Below, piece after piece: positions 37,259-45,617 of a stretch of DNA of 64,000 nucleotides (the first letter of the stretch is position 1; each line of letters starts with the position of its first letter). The DNA comes from Winogradskyella alexanderae (lineage in GTDB: Bacteria > Bacteroidota > Bacteroidia > Flavobacteriales > Flavobacteriaceae): assembly GCF_020166335.1 (NCBI RefSeq), contig NZ_JAIUJR010000002.1, forward strand, positions 372,001-436,000, given 5' to 3'. The position numbers and the translations under genes are program-made. The notes under the pieces were generated by a model that saw nothing but the letters and a program-made list of their open reading frames with translations, searched no databases and was not told where the DNA came from.

Positions 37259-37480
37259 ATGTATTGGACATTAGAATTAGCATCTTATTTGAGTGATGCA
37301 CCTTGGCCAGCAACTAAAGACGAACTTATCGATTATGCGATTAGAACAGGTGCGCCTTTAGAAGTAGTAGAAAACCTACAAGCGATTGAAGATGAAGGAG
37401 ATTCTTACGACTCAATCGAAGAGATTTGGCCAGACTACCCAACTGATGAAGATTACCTCTGGAACGAGGACGAATATTAA
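37259..37480 (+). CDS. DUF2795 domain protein
   Basis: Small acidic cytoplasmic protein of 73 residues. The whole chain matches the DUF2795 pattern: an aromatic, helical start (MYWTLELASYLSDAPWPATK), DELIDYAIRTGAPLEVVENL and a very acidic tail ending in WNEDEY. Members are widespread in Bacteroidota and of unknown function. It is flanked by its own promoter and a strong terminator. High acidity and abundant small size suggest an RNA- or protein-binding partner, but nothing further is visible. Confidence 0.85.
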   Translation: MYWTLELASYLSDAPWPATKDELIDYAIRTGAPLEVVENLQAIEDEGDSYDSIEEIWPDYPTDEDYLWNEDEY

Positions 37481-37495
37481 TAGATATTAAATCAC

Positions 37496-37537
37496 AAAAA
37501 AAGTCTCTTGCATTAATTTAAGTAAGAGACTTTTTTT
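37496..37537 (+). terminator. Rho-independent terminator after DUF2795 gene
   Basis: A run of seven A, the stem GTCTCTT, a 14-base loop, AAGAGAC and a run of seven T form a perfect 14-bp A/T-extended hairpin. The A and T runs would let it work on both strands. Confidence 0.88.
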
Positions 37538-37650
37538 ATTTTCGGATTCTTGTAATTAGAATCCGTTTCTAGGTTAAAAAGAAGCTTAAACAATTACAAA
37601 AAATAGAATTAAAGGGTTGAAGTGTTTCAATCTGCCAGAATATAATTACC

Positions 37651-40600
37651 ATGGGCATATTAGATAAAGTATTAAAAGTTTTTGTTGGAGATAAATCCAA
37701 ACAAGACGTTAGTGCTATTACACCGATAGTAGAAAAAATAAAAACTTATGAATCGGCTTTAGAAGGATTATCGCACGACGAGCTAAGAGCAAAAACAAAT
37801 GAGTTTAAAGATAAAATAGCTGCAGTACGCAAGCCACTTCAGGAAACTAAAGATGAACTACTAGCTAAAGCAGAAGAAACGGAAGATATTGATGAAAGAG
37901 AGGACTTGTATTTAGAAGCAGATAAAATTGAGGATGACATCTATAATATCACAGAAGAATTACTTGACGATATTTTACCGGAAGCATTTGCTGTAGTAAA
38001 AGAAACCGCAAAACGTTTTGTAGACAATACAGAAATCGCGGTAATGGCAAATGCCTTTGACAGAGAAGTTTCTGGTGCAAAAGATTATGTTACTCTAGAA
38101 GACGATAAAGCTATTTGGTCTAATTCTTGGGATGCAGCAGGTAAGCCTATAACCTGGGATATGGTTCATTATGATGTACAGTTAATTGGTGGTATAGCCA
38201 TGCACCAAGGTAAAATAGCAGAGATGCAAACTGGTGAGGGTAAAACCCTTGTTGCAACGCTACCAGTATATTTAAATGCATTGGCTGGTCGTGGTGTTCA
38301 TCTTGTAACTGTAAATGATTACTTGGCAAAACGTGATAGTGCTTGGATGGCACCAATATTTGAATTTCATGGGTTGAGTGTTGATTGTATTGATCATCAC
38401 AAACCAAATTCAGATGCTAGAAGAAAAGCCTACAACGCGGATATTACCTATGGTACCAATAATGAGTTTGGATTTGATTACCTACGTGATAATATGGCAC
38501 ACTCTCCAGAAGATTTAGTGCAGCGCCCACACCACTTTGCTATTGTAGATGAGGTAGATTCAGTTTTAATTGATGATGCTAGAACACCACTTATCATATC
38601 AGGGCCAGTACCAAAAGGCGATGAACATGAATTCGATCAGCTTAAACCTAAAGTAAGCCAAATTGTAGATGTTCAACGTAAATATTTGGTTGGCGTACTA
38701 GCCGAGGCTAAAAAATTAATAGCAGAAGGCGATACCAAAGAAGGTGGCTTTCAATTATTAAGAGTTTATAGAGGTATTCCAAAGAATAAAGCCTTGATTA
38801 AATTCTTGAGCGAAGAAGGTATTAAACAGCTCCTTCAGAAAACAGAAAATTTTTATATGCAAGATAACAATAGAGAAATGCCAAAAGTAGACGCTGAACT
38901 CTATTATGTTATTGACGAAAAGAACAATCAAGTTGAATTGACTGATAAGGGTGTTGATTTTCTATCAGGTGAAGACGATCCAAATTTCTTTGTTATGCCT
39001 GAGATGGGAACTGAAATTGCCAAAATTGAGAATCAAGGATTATCCTCTGAAGAGGAAGCCGAACTTAAAGAAGATCTTTTCAGGGATTTCGGTATTAAAT
39101 CTGAACGGATTCACACCTTAAATCAGCTTTTAAAGGCATATGCTTTATTTGAAAAAGATATTCAATACGTTGTTATGGATAACAAGGTAATGATTGTAGA
39201 TGAGCAAACAGGTCGTATTATGGATGGTCGTCGCTATTCTGATGGATTACACCAAGCAATAGAGGCTAAAGAAAATGTAAAAATTGAAGCTGCCACACAG
39301 ACATTCGCTACGGTAACACTTCAAAATTACTTTAGAATGTACCGCAAACTTTCTGGTATGACAGGTACAGCGGTTACAGAAGCTGGCGAATTTTGGGAAA
39401 TCTATAAATTAGATGTTGTTGAAATACCAACCAATAAGCCAATAGCAAGAGATGATAAAGACGATTTAGTTTACAAAACTAAGCGCGAAAAATACAATGC
39501 TGTTATTGACGAGGTTACAGAGCTTTCTAAAGCTGGAAGACCGGTTCTTATAGGCACAACAAATGTTGAAATTTCTGAGTTACTTGGTAAAATGCTGAGT
39601 ATTAGAAAAATTTCACATAATGTCCTGAATGCCAAGCAACACAAAAAAGAAGCAGAAATCGTAGCTCAAGCTGGTAATCCGGGACAAGTTACCATAGCAA
39701 CAAATATGGCAGGTCGTGGTACAGACATTAAACTCAGTGACGAAGTTAAAGAAGCGGGTGGTTTAGCTATAATTGGGACAGAGCGTCACGATTCACGTCG
39801 TGTGGACCGTCAGCTAAGAGGACGTTCTGGTCGTCAAGGAGATCCTGGAAGCTCACAATTCTATGTTTCGTTAGAAGACAACTTAATGCGCTTATTTGGT
39901 AGTGACCGTATTGCCAAAATGATGGACAGAATGGGACTAAAGGAAGGCGAAGTAATTCAGCATTCCATGATTTCAAAATCCATAGAACGTGCTCAGAAAA
40001 AAGTTGAAGAAAATAACTTTGGTGTACGTAAACGACTGTTGGAATACGATGACGTAATGAATGCCCAGCGTGAAGTGGTTTACAAACGTAGGCGTCACGC
40101 CTTACATGGTGAACGTTTAAGAGTGGATCTTGCAAATATGATTTTTGACACTTCAGAAGGCATTACCCATACCAATAAGGATGCTAATGATTATAAAAAT
40201 TTCGAGTTTGAATTAATCCGATATTTCTCAATGGCCTCTCCAATTAGCCAAGACGAGTTTGCTAAAATGAGTGCTCAAGAAATTTCTGGTATAATTTATA
40301 AAGAAGCCTTTAAGCATTATCGTGATAAAATGCAGCGTGCTGCAGACTTGGCTTATCCGGTTATTGAAAATGTTTATAATACGCAACGCGATAGATTTAA
40401 ACGTATTGTAGTACCATTTACAGATGGCGTAAAAAATCTTCAAGTAGTTACCGATTTAGAAAAAGCTTATGAATCTAAAGGAAAACAACTTATAAACGAT
40501 TTTGAGAAAAATATTACACTAGCCATTGTAGATGATGCTTGGAAAACACATCTCCGTAAAATGGATGAATTGAAGCAATCAGTACAATTGGCTGTGCACG

Positions 40601-41007
40601 AGCAAAAAGATCCATTGCTAATTTATAAGTTTGAAGCTTTTGAATTGTTTAAAGCAATGATAGACCAAGTTAACAAAGACGTTATTTCCTTCTTGTTTAA
40701 AGGTGAAATTCCTCAAGAAACCGCAAATACTATTCAAGAAGCGAAAAAGCGTAAACAAGAAAAACTTGAAACCCAAAAAGAGGAAATCCCTAATATGGAC
40801 GAACGTGCGGCACAAAATAGAGCTGCGGGAGCCAATACATCAAGACAGCAACAAGTCGTTGAAACAATTGTTAGAGACAAACCAAAAATTGGACGAAATG
40901 ATAGAGTTACCATTAAACATGTGATGAGTGGCGAAAATAAAGTTGTAAAATACAAGCAAGCTATACCTCTAATTGATAAGGGTGAATGGGTATTGGTTGA
41001 TGAATAA
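37651..41007 (+). CDS. secA: Preprotein translocase ATPase SecA
   Basis: Motor of the Sec pathway, 1118 residues, longer than the E. coli protein (about 900) as usual in Bacteroidota. Landmarks in order: KIAEMQTGEGKTLVATLPVY (Walker A), HLVTVNDYLAKRD, DNMAHSPEDLVQRPHHFAIV and VDEVDSVLIDDARTPLI (DEAD-type Walker B), VMDGRR-like ATP contact RIMDGRRYSDGLHQAIEAKE, GRPVLIGTTNVE, TNMAGRGTDIKL and RQLRGRSGRQGDPGSSQFY. An extra stretch lies between the nucleotide-binding domain and the two-helix finger region. The C-terminus ends in KGEWVLVDE without the cysteine zinc motif. It is followed by its own terminator. Confidence 0.96.
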   Translation: MGILDKVLKVFVGDKSKQDVSAITPIVEKIKTYESALEGLSHDELRAKTNEFKDKIAAVRKPLQETKDELLAKAEETEDIDEREDLYLEADKIEDDIYNITEELLDDILPEAFAVVKETAKRFVDNTEIAVMANAFDREVSGAKDYVTLEDDKAIWSNSWDAAGKPITWDMVHYDVQLIGGIAMHQGKIAEMQTGEGKTLVATLPVYLNALAGRGVHLVTVNDYLAKRDSAWMAPIFEFHGLSVDCIDHHKPNSDARRKAYNADITYGTNNEFGFDYLRDNMAHSPEDLVQRPHHFAIVDEVDSVLIDDARTPLIISGPVPKGDEHEFDQLKPKVSQIVDVQRKYLVGVLAEAKKLIAEGDTKEGGFQLLRVYRGIPKNKALIKFLSEEGIKQLLQKTENFYMQDNNREMPKVDAELYYVIDEKNNQVELTDKGVDFLSGEDDPNFFVMPEMGTEIAKIENQGLSSEEEAELKEDLFRDFGIKSERIHTLNQLLKAYALFEKDIQYVVMDNKVMIVDEQTGRIMDGRRYSDGLHQAIEAKENVKIEAATQTFATVTLQNYFRMYRKLSGMTGTAVTEAGEFWEIYKLDVVEIPTNKPIARDDKDDLVYKTKREKYNAVIDEVTELSKAGRPVLIGTTNVEISELLGKMLSIRKISHNVLNAKQHKKEAEIVAQAGNPGQVTIATNMAGRGTDIKLSDEVKEAGGLAIIGTERHDSRRVDRQLRGRSGRQGDPGSSQFYVSLEDNLMRLFGSDRIAKMMDRMGLKEGEVIQHSMISKSIERAQKKVEENNFGVRKRLLEYDDVMNAQREVVYKRRRHALHGERLRVDLANMIFDTSEGITHTNKDANDYKNFEFELIRYFSMASPISQDEFAKMSAQEISGIIYKEAFKHYRDKMQRAADLAYPVIENVYNTQRDRFKRIVVPFTDGVKNLQVVTDLEKAYESKGKQLINDFEKNITLAIVDDAWKTHLRKMDELKQSVQLAVHEQKDPLLIYKFEAFELFKAMIDQVNKDVISFLFKGEIPQETANTIQEAKKRKQEKLETQKEEIPNMDERAAQNRAAGANTSRQQQVVETIVRDKPKIGRNDRVTIKHVMSGENKVVKYKQAIPLIDKGEWVLVDE

Positions 41008-41034
41008 TATTTTTAAACATCTATTACAAAGAAT

Positions 41035-41066
41035 AAAATCCTGATGAGTTTCGTCAGGATTTTTTT
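41035..41066 (+). terminator. Rho-independent terminator after secA
   Basis: AATCCTGA, a nine-base loop, TCAGGATT and a following T run form a clean hairpin 28 bases after the secA stop codon. Confidence 0.88.
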
Positions 41067-41240
41067 ATCATGGTCTATTGACCGTTAATATTTTATATTC
41101 GGAATTAATGTTTCTTTTTAGTGATCCGCGTTTAAGGATTTACTTTATGTTTCATTAATTAAGGATGATTTTTGCATCCTCTAATAATAAGACACTAAAA
41201 CTATATAAAAGTCACATTTCAGCTAGTTTTATGGCTCTAA

Positions 41241-41288
41241 TATCTTGCCTAAAACCTTATCAAGTATCTTGCCTAAAACCTTATCAAG
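41241..41288 (+). repeat. 24-bp perfect tandem duplication
   Basis: Two identical head-to-tail copies of a 24-base unit beginning TATCTTGCCTAAAACC (41241-41264 and 41265-41288). No divergence is visible, suggesting a recent duplication. The second copy supplies the TTG of the promoter candidate just downstream. Confidence 0.95.
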
Positions 41289-41297
41289 GTAATTTTT
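41269..41297 (+). promoter_or_regulatory. Candidate promoter overlapping the tandem duplication
   Basis: TTG from the second repeat copy, an 18-base spacer and TAATTTTT give a near match (last base T instead of G) to the Bacteroidota consensus. The first copy also presents TTG-N17-TATCTTGC. Both would read into the small membrane-protein gene. Confidence 0.4.
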
Positions 41298-41331
41298 ATT
41301 AATTTAAGGGCACTAACTAAATCAATTAAAC

Positions 41332-41730
41332 ATGAAAAATATCCTTGCTACTATTGTTGGCTTTATCGTTGCCTCGATTACCGTTTACATCTTTGAAACT
41401 TTAATTGGCCACAGTCTTTTTCCTCTCCCTGAAGGTGGAAATCCAATGGACATGGAGTGGATAAAAAATAACATGGATCAAATTCCGATGGGTTCTAAGA
41501 TATTTGTTGTGATTGCCCATTTTGCAGGTATCGTTGTTGGTATGCTGGTTGCAGCAATGATATCGAAAAAATCATTGGTGCCAAGTTATATTGTTGGTGC
41601 TTTAATGTTGGCCGCAACGATGTTTAATATAGTGATGCTTCCAAAAGAGTTATGGTTTACACTATCCGACGGATTATTTGCTATTGCAGGGTTTCTTTTA
41701 GGCAGACAACTTGGCAAAAACCAAATATAA
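41332..41730 (+). CDS. Small membrane protein of unknown function
   Basis: A 132-residue protein with about four predicted membrane helices (ILATIVGFIVASITVYIFE at the N-terminus, IFVVIAHFAGIVVGMLVAAM, SYIVGALMLAATMFNIVML, LSDGLFAIAGFLLGRQL) and a polar loop with PEGGNPMDMEWIKNN between the first two. I do not recognise a named family. The downstream NTF2-like pseudogene begins 16 bases later on the same strand. Function cannot be given. Confidence 0.7.
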   Translation: MKNILATIVGFIVASITVYIFETLIGHSLFPLPEGGNPMDMEWIKNNMDQIPMGSKIFVVIAHFAGIVVGMLVAAMISKKSLVPSYIVGALMLAATMFNIVMLPKELWFTLSDGLFAIAGFLLGRQLGKNQI

Positions 41731-41746
41731 AGGGACCTGAGTTAAA

Positions 41747-42271
41747 ATGACAAAGCTTCTAAACTTTTTGTGGCTTGTTTTGTTTTCCTATTTATGTTTT
41801 GGACAATCAAATCAGAATCTGATAGAAATAAATAAAACTTGGAATAAATTTTATGAGGCCTTTGATACATTAGATTATACGTTAATGGCATAAATCCACA
41901 GTAAAGATTTAATGAGAATTTCGGGTGGTAAATCTATTTTTGATTATGATACTTTTATAAATAATTACAAGAATAGATTTAGGCGAAATAAAGAAACTGG
42001 AATTTCTAACACGATTGAGCTTAGGTTTTTTGAACGAATTAATAATGATGATTCTGCAAGTTAGCGCGGTATTTATCAGTTAACTGTTAATAAAGGAAAA
42101 CCAGACAAACAAAACTATTGTGGACAGTTTTATGTATTGTTCAAAAAAATTGATGGCGAATGGCTTATTACCATGGATTACGACTCTATTGAAGGTGGTT
42201 CTATTGGCTTGAAAGACTTTGAGAAAGCTTATGCCATGAACGATATTGATAAGTTTATTAAACAGGGATAA
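41747..42271 (+). pseudogene. Secreted NTF2/SnoaL-like (DUF4440-type) protein, two in-frame stops
   Basis: One continuous 174-codon frame starts with a signal peptide (LLNFLWLVLFSYLCFGQ) and reads INKTWNKFYEAFDTLDYTLM, then TAA at 41891, IHSKDLMRISGGKSIFDYD, then TAG at 42062, RGIYQLTVNKGKPDKQNY, GEWLITMDYDSIEGGS and a final TAA at 42269. The three pieces together look like a small secreted SnoaL/NTF2-like protein. The stop positions would fit glutamate or lysine codons changed at the first base (MA-stop-IHSKD; SAS-stop-RGIY). Two nonsense codons with an otherwise undamaged frame point to recent inactivation. Family assignment is by general pattern. Confidence 0.75.
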
Positions 42272-42348
42272 GCTTTACTTTGTTTATTTACTATCTTTCT
42301 ACCGTGTTTGCTCCCTTGAAAAGATTTCATCAATTGTATTAACTCGTA

Positions 42349-43497
42349 GTGAAGGTTATTTCATTTATAAAAAATCATAAGTTATTTTCCTTAATCATTT
42401 TTCTAAGTATCCTCTCATCACTTAGATCCTTAATAATGCCTTTAATTGCAGATGAGAATACCTATTACAAAATAGCTTCTAATTTATTAAATGGAAAATA
42501 TTATCTAAAAGATTACCCTTCAACTGTCACACCTACTATTCCTTTTATTGTTGCATTTTTTAAAACAACTGCTAGCCCAATTATTGGTATAATATTACAC
42601 AAAATATTACATGTTGTCTTTGCAATACTAGGCTTTAGATATTTGTTTTTGTTTCTTTCAAATTTGGAACTAGGCCAAAAAATAGTTTTTGCTCTAGTTG
42701 CCTTGTCTGCAGTTAATCCAATAGGTATTGCTTTTTACGGTAGATTGTATCCTGAAGGAATTTTAATGTTCAGTTTTTGGGGTTTTATGTACTATGCCAC
42801 AGCAAACATAAAAACAGGCCATTTTATTAAAATGTTGCTGTTTTTTGTGATTTTAGTTTTAACAAGATACCTCTATGCTGTATTAGGTGTTATTATAGTT
42901 TACAACCTTTATCGTTATTATAAAGCTCAAGGTGCTAAGTCAATATATAAACTAGGGCTTTATTGCGTTGTTTTTAGCATACCTGTTTTATTTTGGGCTA
43001 AATATGTTTACATTATAGAACAAGAAGTAACTTCTGAAGAAGTCAGTTATTTTAAAAGGTTTAAAAGTGAAAATCCTATAGTCTATAACATTAAGGCAGG
43101 ATTAGGTTTAATAAAACATGAGGAGGTAAGAAAAGTCAATGGTATTCCTGCTTTTGCATCGTTGTTCGTTCCAATTGATAGCTACAGAAATTACTGGTTG
43201 AGCATTGGACTGGTTTTTGCTTTTTTAGCAGGGTACTTCAGTAGAAAACTAATGCTTGGAGAAAAAATTCTTGCAACAGCCATTATACTCACAATGTTGG
43301 GGTTAATATTTGCAGGTACAGGATTTAGCAGATATTGGCTTATTCTTCTTCCAGGATATTTACTAGGCTTTTATTACCTCATCCAAAAATTTGAGATTTC
43401 AGAAAAGTGGATTATATATGGAATATATACCTTATGTATAATTTATATAATCAATGAATTTAGACTCGATTATTTAATACTAAACCGATATCTTTAA
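42349..43497 (+). CDS. Polytopic GT-C-type glycosyltransferase (GT39/PMT-like)
   Basis: A 382-residue membrane protein with about nine to eleven helices. After the first helix a periplasmic loop has MPLIADENTYYKIASNLL, where the acidic DE followed by TYY is typical of the GT-C catalytic loop. Further loops contain YPSTVTPTIPFIVAFF and FYGRLYPEGILMFSFWGF. Members use polyprenyl-phosphate sugars as donors on the outer face of the inner membrane. GTG start. It is directly followed by a GtrB-like and a GtrA-like gene, which would make and flip such a donor. Confidence 0.72.
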   Translation: MKVISFIKNHKLFSLIIFLSILSSLRSLIMPLIADENTYYKIASNLLNGKYYLKDYPSTVTPTIPFIVAFFKTTASPIIGIILHKILHVVFAILGFRYLFLFLSNLELGQKIVFALVALSAVNPIGIAFYGRLYPEGILMFSFWGFMYYATANIKTGHFIKMLLFFVILVLTRYLYAVLGVIIVYNLYRYYKAQGAKSIYKLGLYCVVFSIPVLFWAKYVYIIEQEVTSEEVSYFKRFKSENPIVYNIKAGLGLIKHEEVRKVNGIPAFASLFVPIDSYRNYWLSIGLVFAFLAGYFSRKLMLGEKILATAIILTMLGLIFAGTGFSRYWLILLPGYLLGFYYLIQKFEISEKWIIYGIYTLCIIYIINEFRLDYLILNRYL

Positions 43498-43502
43498 GTT
43501 TA

Positions 43503-44465
43503 ATGAGCGAAACAAAGGTAATTATTTACATGCCAGCCCTTAATGAGGGAAAAACAATCAAAGCGGTTTTAAAATCAGTTCCAAAACAATTAGATATGGT
43601 TACTGAAATTGAACTATTGGTTATCAATGATGGGAGTTCAGATAATACTGAATCTGAGGCTTTAGAAGCAGGTGCATCAGTTATAAGTCATAATTATAAT
43701 AAAGGGGTTGGAAGCGCTTTTCATACTGCAGTAGACTATACTCTAAAACAAGGTGTCGAGATATTAGTAAGTGTAGATGCAGATGGGCAATTTGATGCCT
43801 GTCAAATTCAAGAAATGATAGCGCCAATTATTACTAACGAAGTTGATTTCACAATAGGAAATCGATTTAGTAATGGAAGGCCTAATGGCATGCCAAAACT
43901 AAAATATTGGGGTAATAAAGGCATAAGTAAAATAGTGAGCTTTGTTAGCAGAACTAAAATAAAGGATGCGTCTTGCGGATTTAGGGCTTATAGTAAAGAT
44001 TGCTTACTCAATCTAAATTTAGATGGTAGCTTTACATATACACACGAAACGATTTTAGACCTTGCCAATAAAGGATACCGTTTGGCGCAAATTCCCGTAA
44101 ACGTAACCTATTTTGATAATAGAGTATCTAGGGTAGCAAATAGCCTAACAAAATATGCGTTTAAAACCTCCTCTATAATATTTAAATGCCTTAAAGATTA
44201 TAAACCACTGTATTTTTTTGGTTCCATTGCGATGGCTATTCTTTTTGTAGGATTAATATTTGGTGGTTTTGTACTTATACATTGGATACAAACAGGGAAT
44301 ATTACACCTTACAAAAGTTTAGGGATTATCGGACTAGCCCTTGTTGGGATGTCGCTCTTATTGGCTGTTTATGCTCTTATGGCGGACATGTTAGGAAGGA
44401 TTAGAAAAAATCAAGAGAAAATTCTTTATTACCAAAAGAAACAATATTTTGAAAAAGATAACTAA
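43503..44465 (+). CDS. GtrB/DPM-like glycosyltransferase family 2 with two membrane helices
   Basis: A 320-residue enzyme that probably loads a sugar on polyprenyl phosphate. The GT-A domain has VIIYMPALNEGKTIKAVLKS, ELLVINDGSSDNTESEAL, NYNKGVGSAFHTAVDYT, the VDADGQFD metal site and DFTIGNRFSNGRPNGMP with the DPM/GtrB-type NRF stretch. Two C-terminal helices (about 240-265 and 275-300) anchor it, as in GtrB. Five bases lie between it and the GT-C gene. Confidence 0.87.
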   Translation: MSETKVIIYMPALNEGKTIKAVLKSVPKQLDMVTEIELLVINDGSSDNTESEALEAGASVISHNYNKGVGSAFHTAVDYTLKQGVEILVSVDADGQFDACQIQEMIAPIITNEVDFTIGNRFSNGRPNGMPKLKYWGNKGISKIVSFVSRTKIKDASCGFRAYSKDCLLNLNLDGSFTYTHETILDLANKGYRLAQIPVNVTYFDNRVSRVANSLTKYAFKTSSIIFKCLKDYKPLYFFGSIAMAILFVGLIFGGFVLIHWIQTGNITPYKSLGIIGLALVGMSLLLAVYALMADMLGRIRKNQEKILYYQKKQYFEKDN

Positions 44466-44832
44466 GGCTACAATTATTCAGCTTATTAAGTATGTGAAAA
44501 TTAGCTTAATAAGTTATTCTTACGTATTTATCAGCCTTTACATCCTGGTTGATTACTTCAAGTTTAACGAATCTGTTTCTTTCTTTATCGTCTATGGAGT
44601 TTTATATGTTTTGCTCTACTTCATACAAATGAAATATTTATTTAACACCACTCACAGCAAGAGAAAATTAGTCAGCTTCGTCGCAACAATTTTCACGTTT
44701 TATGTTCTGGCCAATCTTTTGTATAACATTGGAATCTACTTAAGAATCAATTATTTGATTGCCACAGTAATTACCATAGGCATTTTGGCGCCGCTTCGCT
44801 TCGTTGTTTACAAGTATGTGGTATACAAATAA
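44449..44832 (+). CDS. GtrA-like flippase
   Basis: A 127-residue protein with four membrane helices in the GtrA layout: IQLIKYVKISLISYSYVFIS, SVSFFIVYGVLYVLLYFIQ, LVSFVATIFTFYVLANLLYN and NYLIATVITIGILAPLRFVV, ending in YKYVVYK as GtrA proteins often do. It is thought to flip polyprenyl-linked sugars. TTG start overlapping the GtrB-like gene by 17 bases, which suggests coupling. The gene converges with the M23 peptidase gene with only two bases between. Confidence 0.75.
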   Translation: MKKITKATIIQLIKYVKISLISYSYVFISLYILVDYFKFNESVSFFIVYGVLYVLLYFIQMKYLFNTTHSKRKLVSFVATIFTFYVLANLLYNIGIYLRINYLIATVITIGILAPLRFVVYKYVVYK

Positions 44833-44834
44833 TT

Positions 44835-45539
44835 TTAGTTGATTTTTAGGAGGAGATTAGGATCGGGACAATTGTCTTTATAGAATTGTAGATTTAAAAT
44901 ATTTGAAACTCCTGGGTAATCACCTTTATAATCTTGGATATCCTTTATTATCTGAAAATGTAAATGTGGTGGATACGTACCATTAACTTCAGCAGTACCC
45001 AATGTAGCAAATGGCTCACCTTTTTCAATCTGTTTTCCAATTTCTTTATTACTAAGGGATTCTAGGCTTAAATGACCATAAAGCGTAAAAAATTCTAATT
45101 CTTTAATCTGATGTTTAAGGATTATACAAGGACCATAGTCTCCAAAATTGGTGTTATTATTAAAACTGTGTAGTGTTCCAGATAGAGGAGCATAAATTGG
45201 TGTACCTGCATCTATCCATAAATCAATGCCTAAGTGAATGTTTCGCTCAGTATTTGGGTCCTCTTGATTAAAATAATCGCTACGTTTGTATATACCGCGC
45301 TTTTCTAAATAACCACCATAAGCAACTTTACCAGTATTCTTTGCCATAATATGCCAAACATAGTTCTGTAAATCTTGTACAGAACCAACATTTACAGATT
45401 TTAATTCTTTGTTTTCAACTGATAAATTCAACGGAACATAATCTGTAGGAGTAATATAGGAAGGCAATAAAGAATGAGGCACAATTGATTTTAATAAATC
45501 TTGAAATTCATTAAGGGCCATAAAAACAAAAATTTCCAT
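44835..45539 (-). CDS. M23-family metallopeptidase (LytM-like)
   Basis: A 234-residue zinc peptidase related to LytM. The metal-binding motifs are visible: NIHLGIDLWIDAGTPIYAPL (HxxxD) and YPPHLHFQI (HxH), with FFTLYGHLSLESL between them. It carries a PLSGTLHSFNN turn as usual in LytM domains. No clear signal peptide was seen at the chosen start (MEIFVFMALNEF); an internal ATG at 45521 would be shorter still. Without a signal it may be exported by another route or stay in the cytoplasm. Peptidoglycan or peptide cleavage is inferred. Confidence 0.8.
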   Translation of the reverse strand: MEIFVFMALNEFQDLLKSIVPHSLLPSYITPTDYVPLNLSVENKELKSVNVGSVQDLQNYVWHIMAKNTGKVAYGGYLEKRGIYKRSDYFNQEDPNTERNIHLGIDLWIDAGTPIYAPLSGTLHSFNNNTNFGDYGPCIILKHQIKELEFFTLYGHLSLESLSNKEIGKQIEKGEPFATLGTAEVNGTYPPHLHFQIIKDIQDYKGDYPGVSNILNLQFYKDNCPDPNLLLKIN

Positions 45540-45589
45540 AAAAATAGGTATCTATTTCATGGAAAACATCAAAAAAATGTTAGAATTAA

Positions 45590-45615
45590 CCCTTTAACAT
45601 TAGAACGCTAAAGGG
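45590..45615 (-). terminator. Possible terminator after the sigma-factor operon
   Basis: CCCTTTA, a 12-base loop and TAAAGGG form a seven-bp perfect stem just past the last gene of the operon on the minus strand; the T run follows only after about 11 more bases, so the assignment is weak. Confidence 0.4.
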
Positions 45616-45617
45616 AT

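Larger units (their letters stand above)
41008..41331 (+). other. Intergenic region after secA
   Basis: This 324-base gap holds the secA terminator at its left, about 170 bases of AT-rich sequence in which I see no gene or RNA, a 24-bp perfect tandem duplication, and a candidate promoter at its right. A short GGATG...CATCC hairpin lies near 41163 but has no T run. Confidence 0.6.

Noticed and set aside
37950..41000. Several antisense frames within secA
   Set aside because: All lie opposite conserved SecA motifs and lack domain patterns.
26781..42271. Stop-codon reassignment explaining the interrupted genes
   Set aside because: The interrupting codons are TGA, TAA and TAG, and all three also end many intact genes here.
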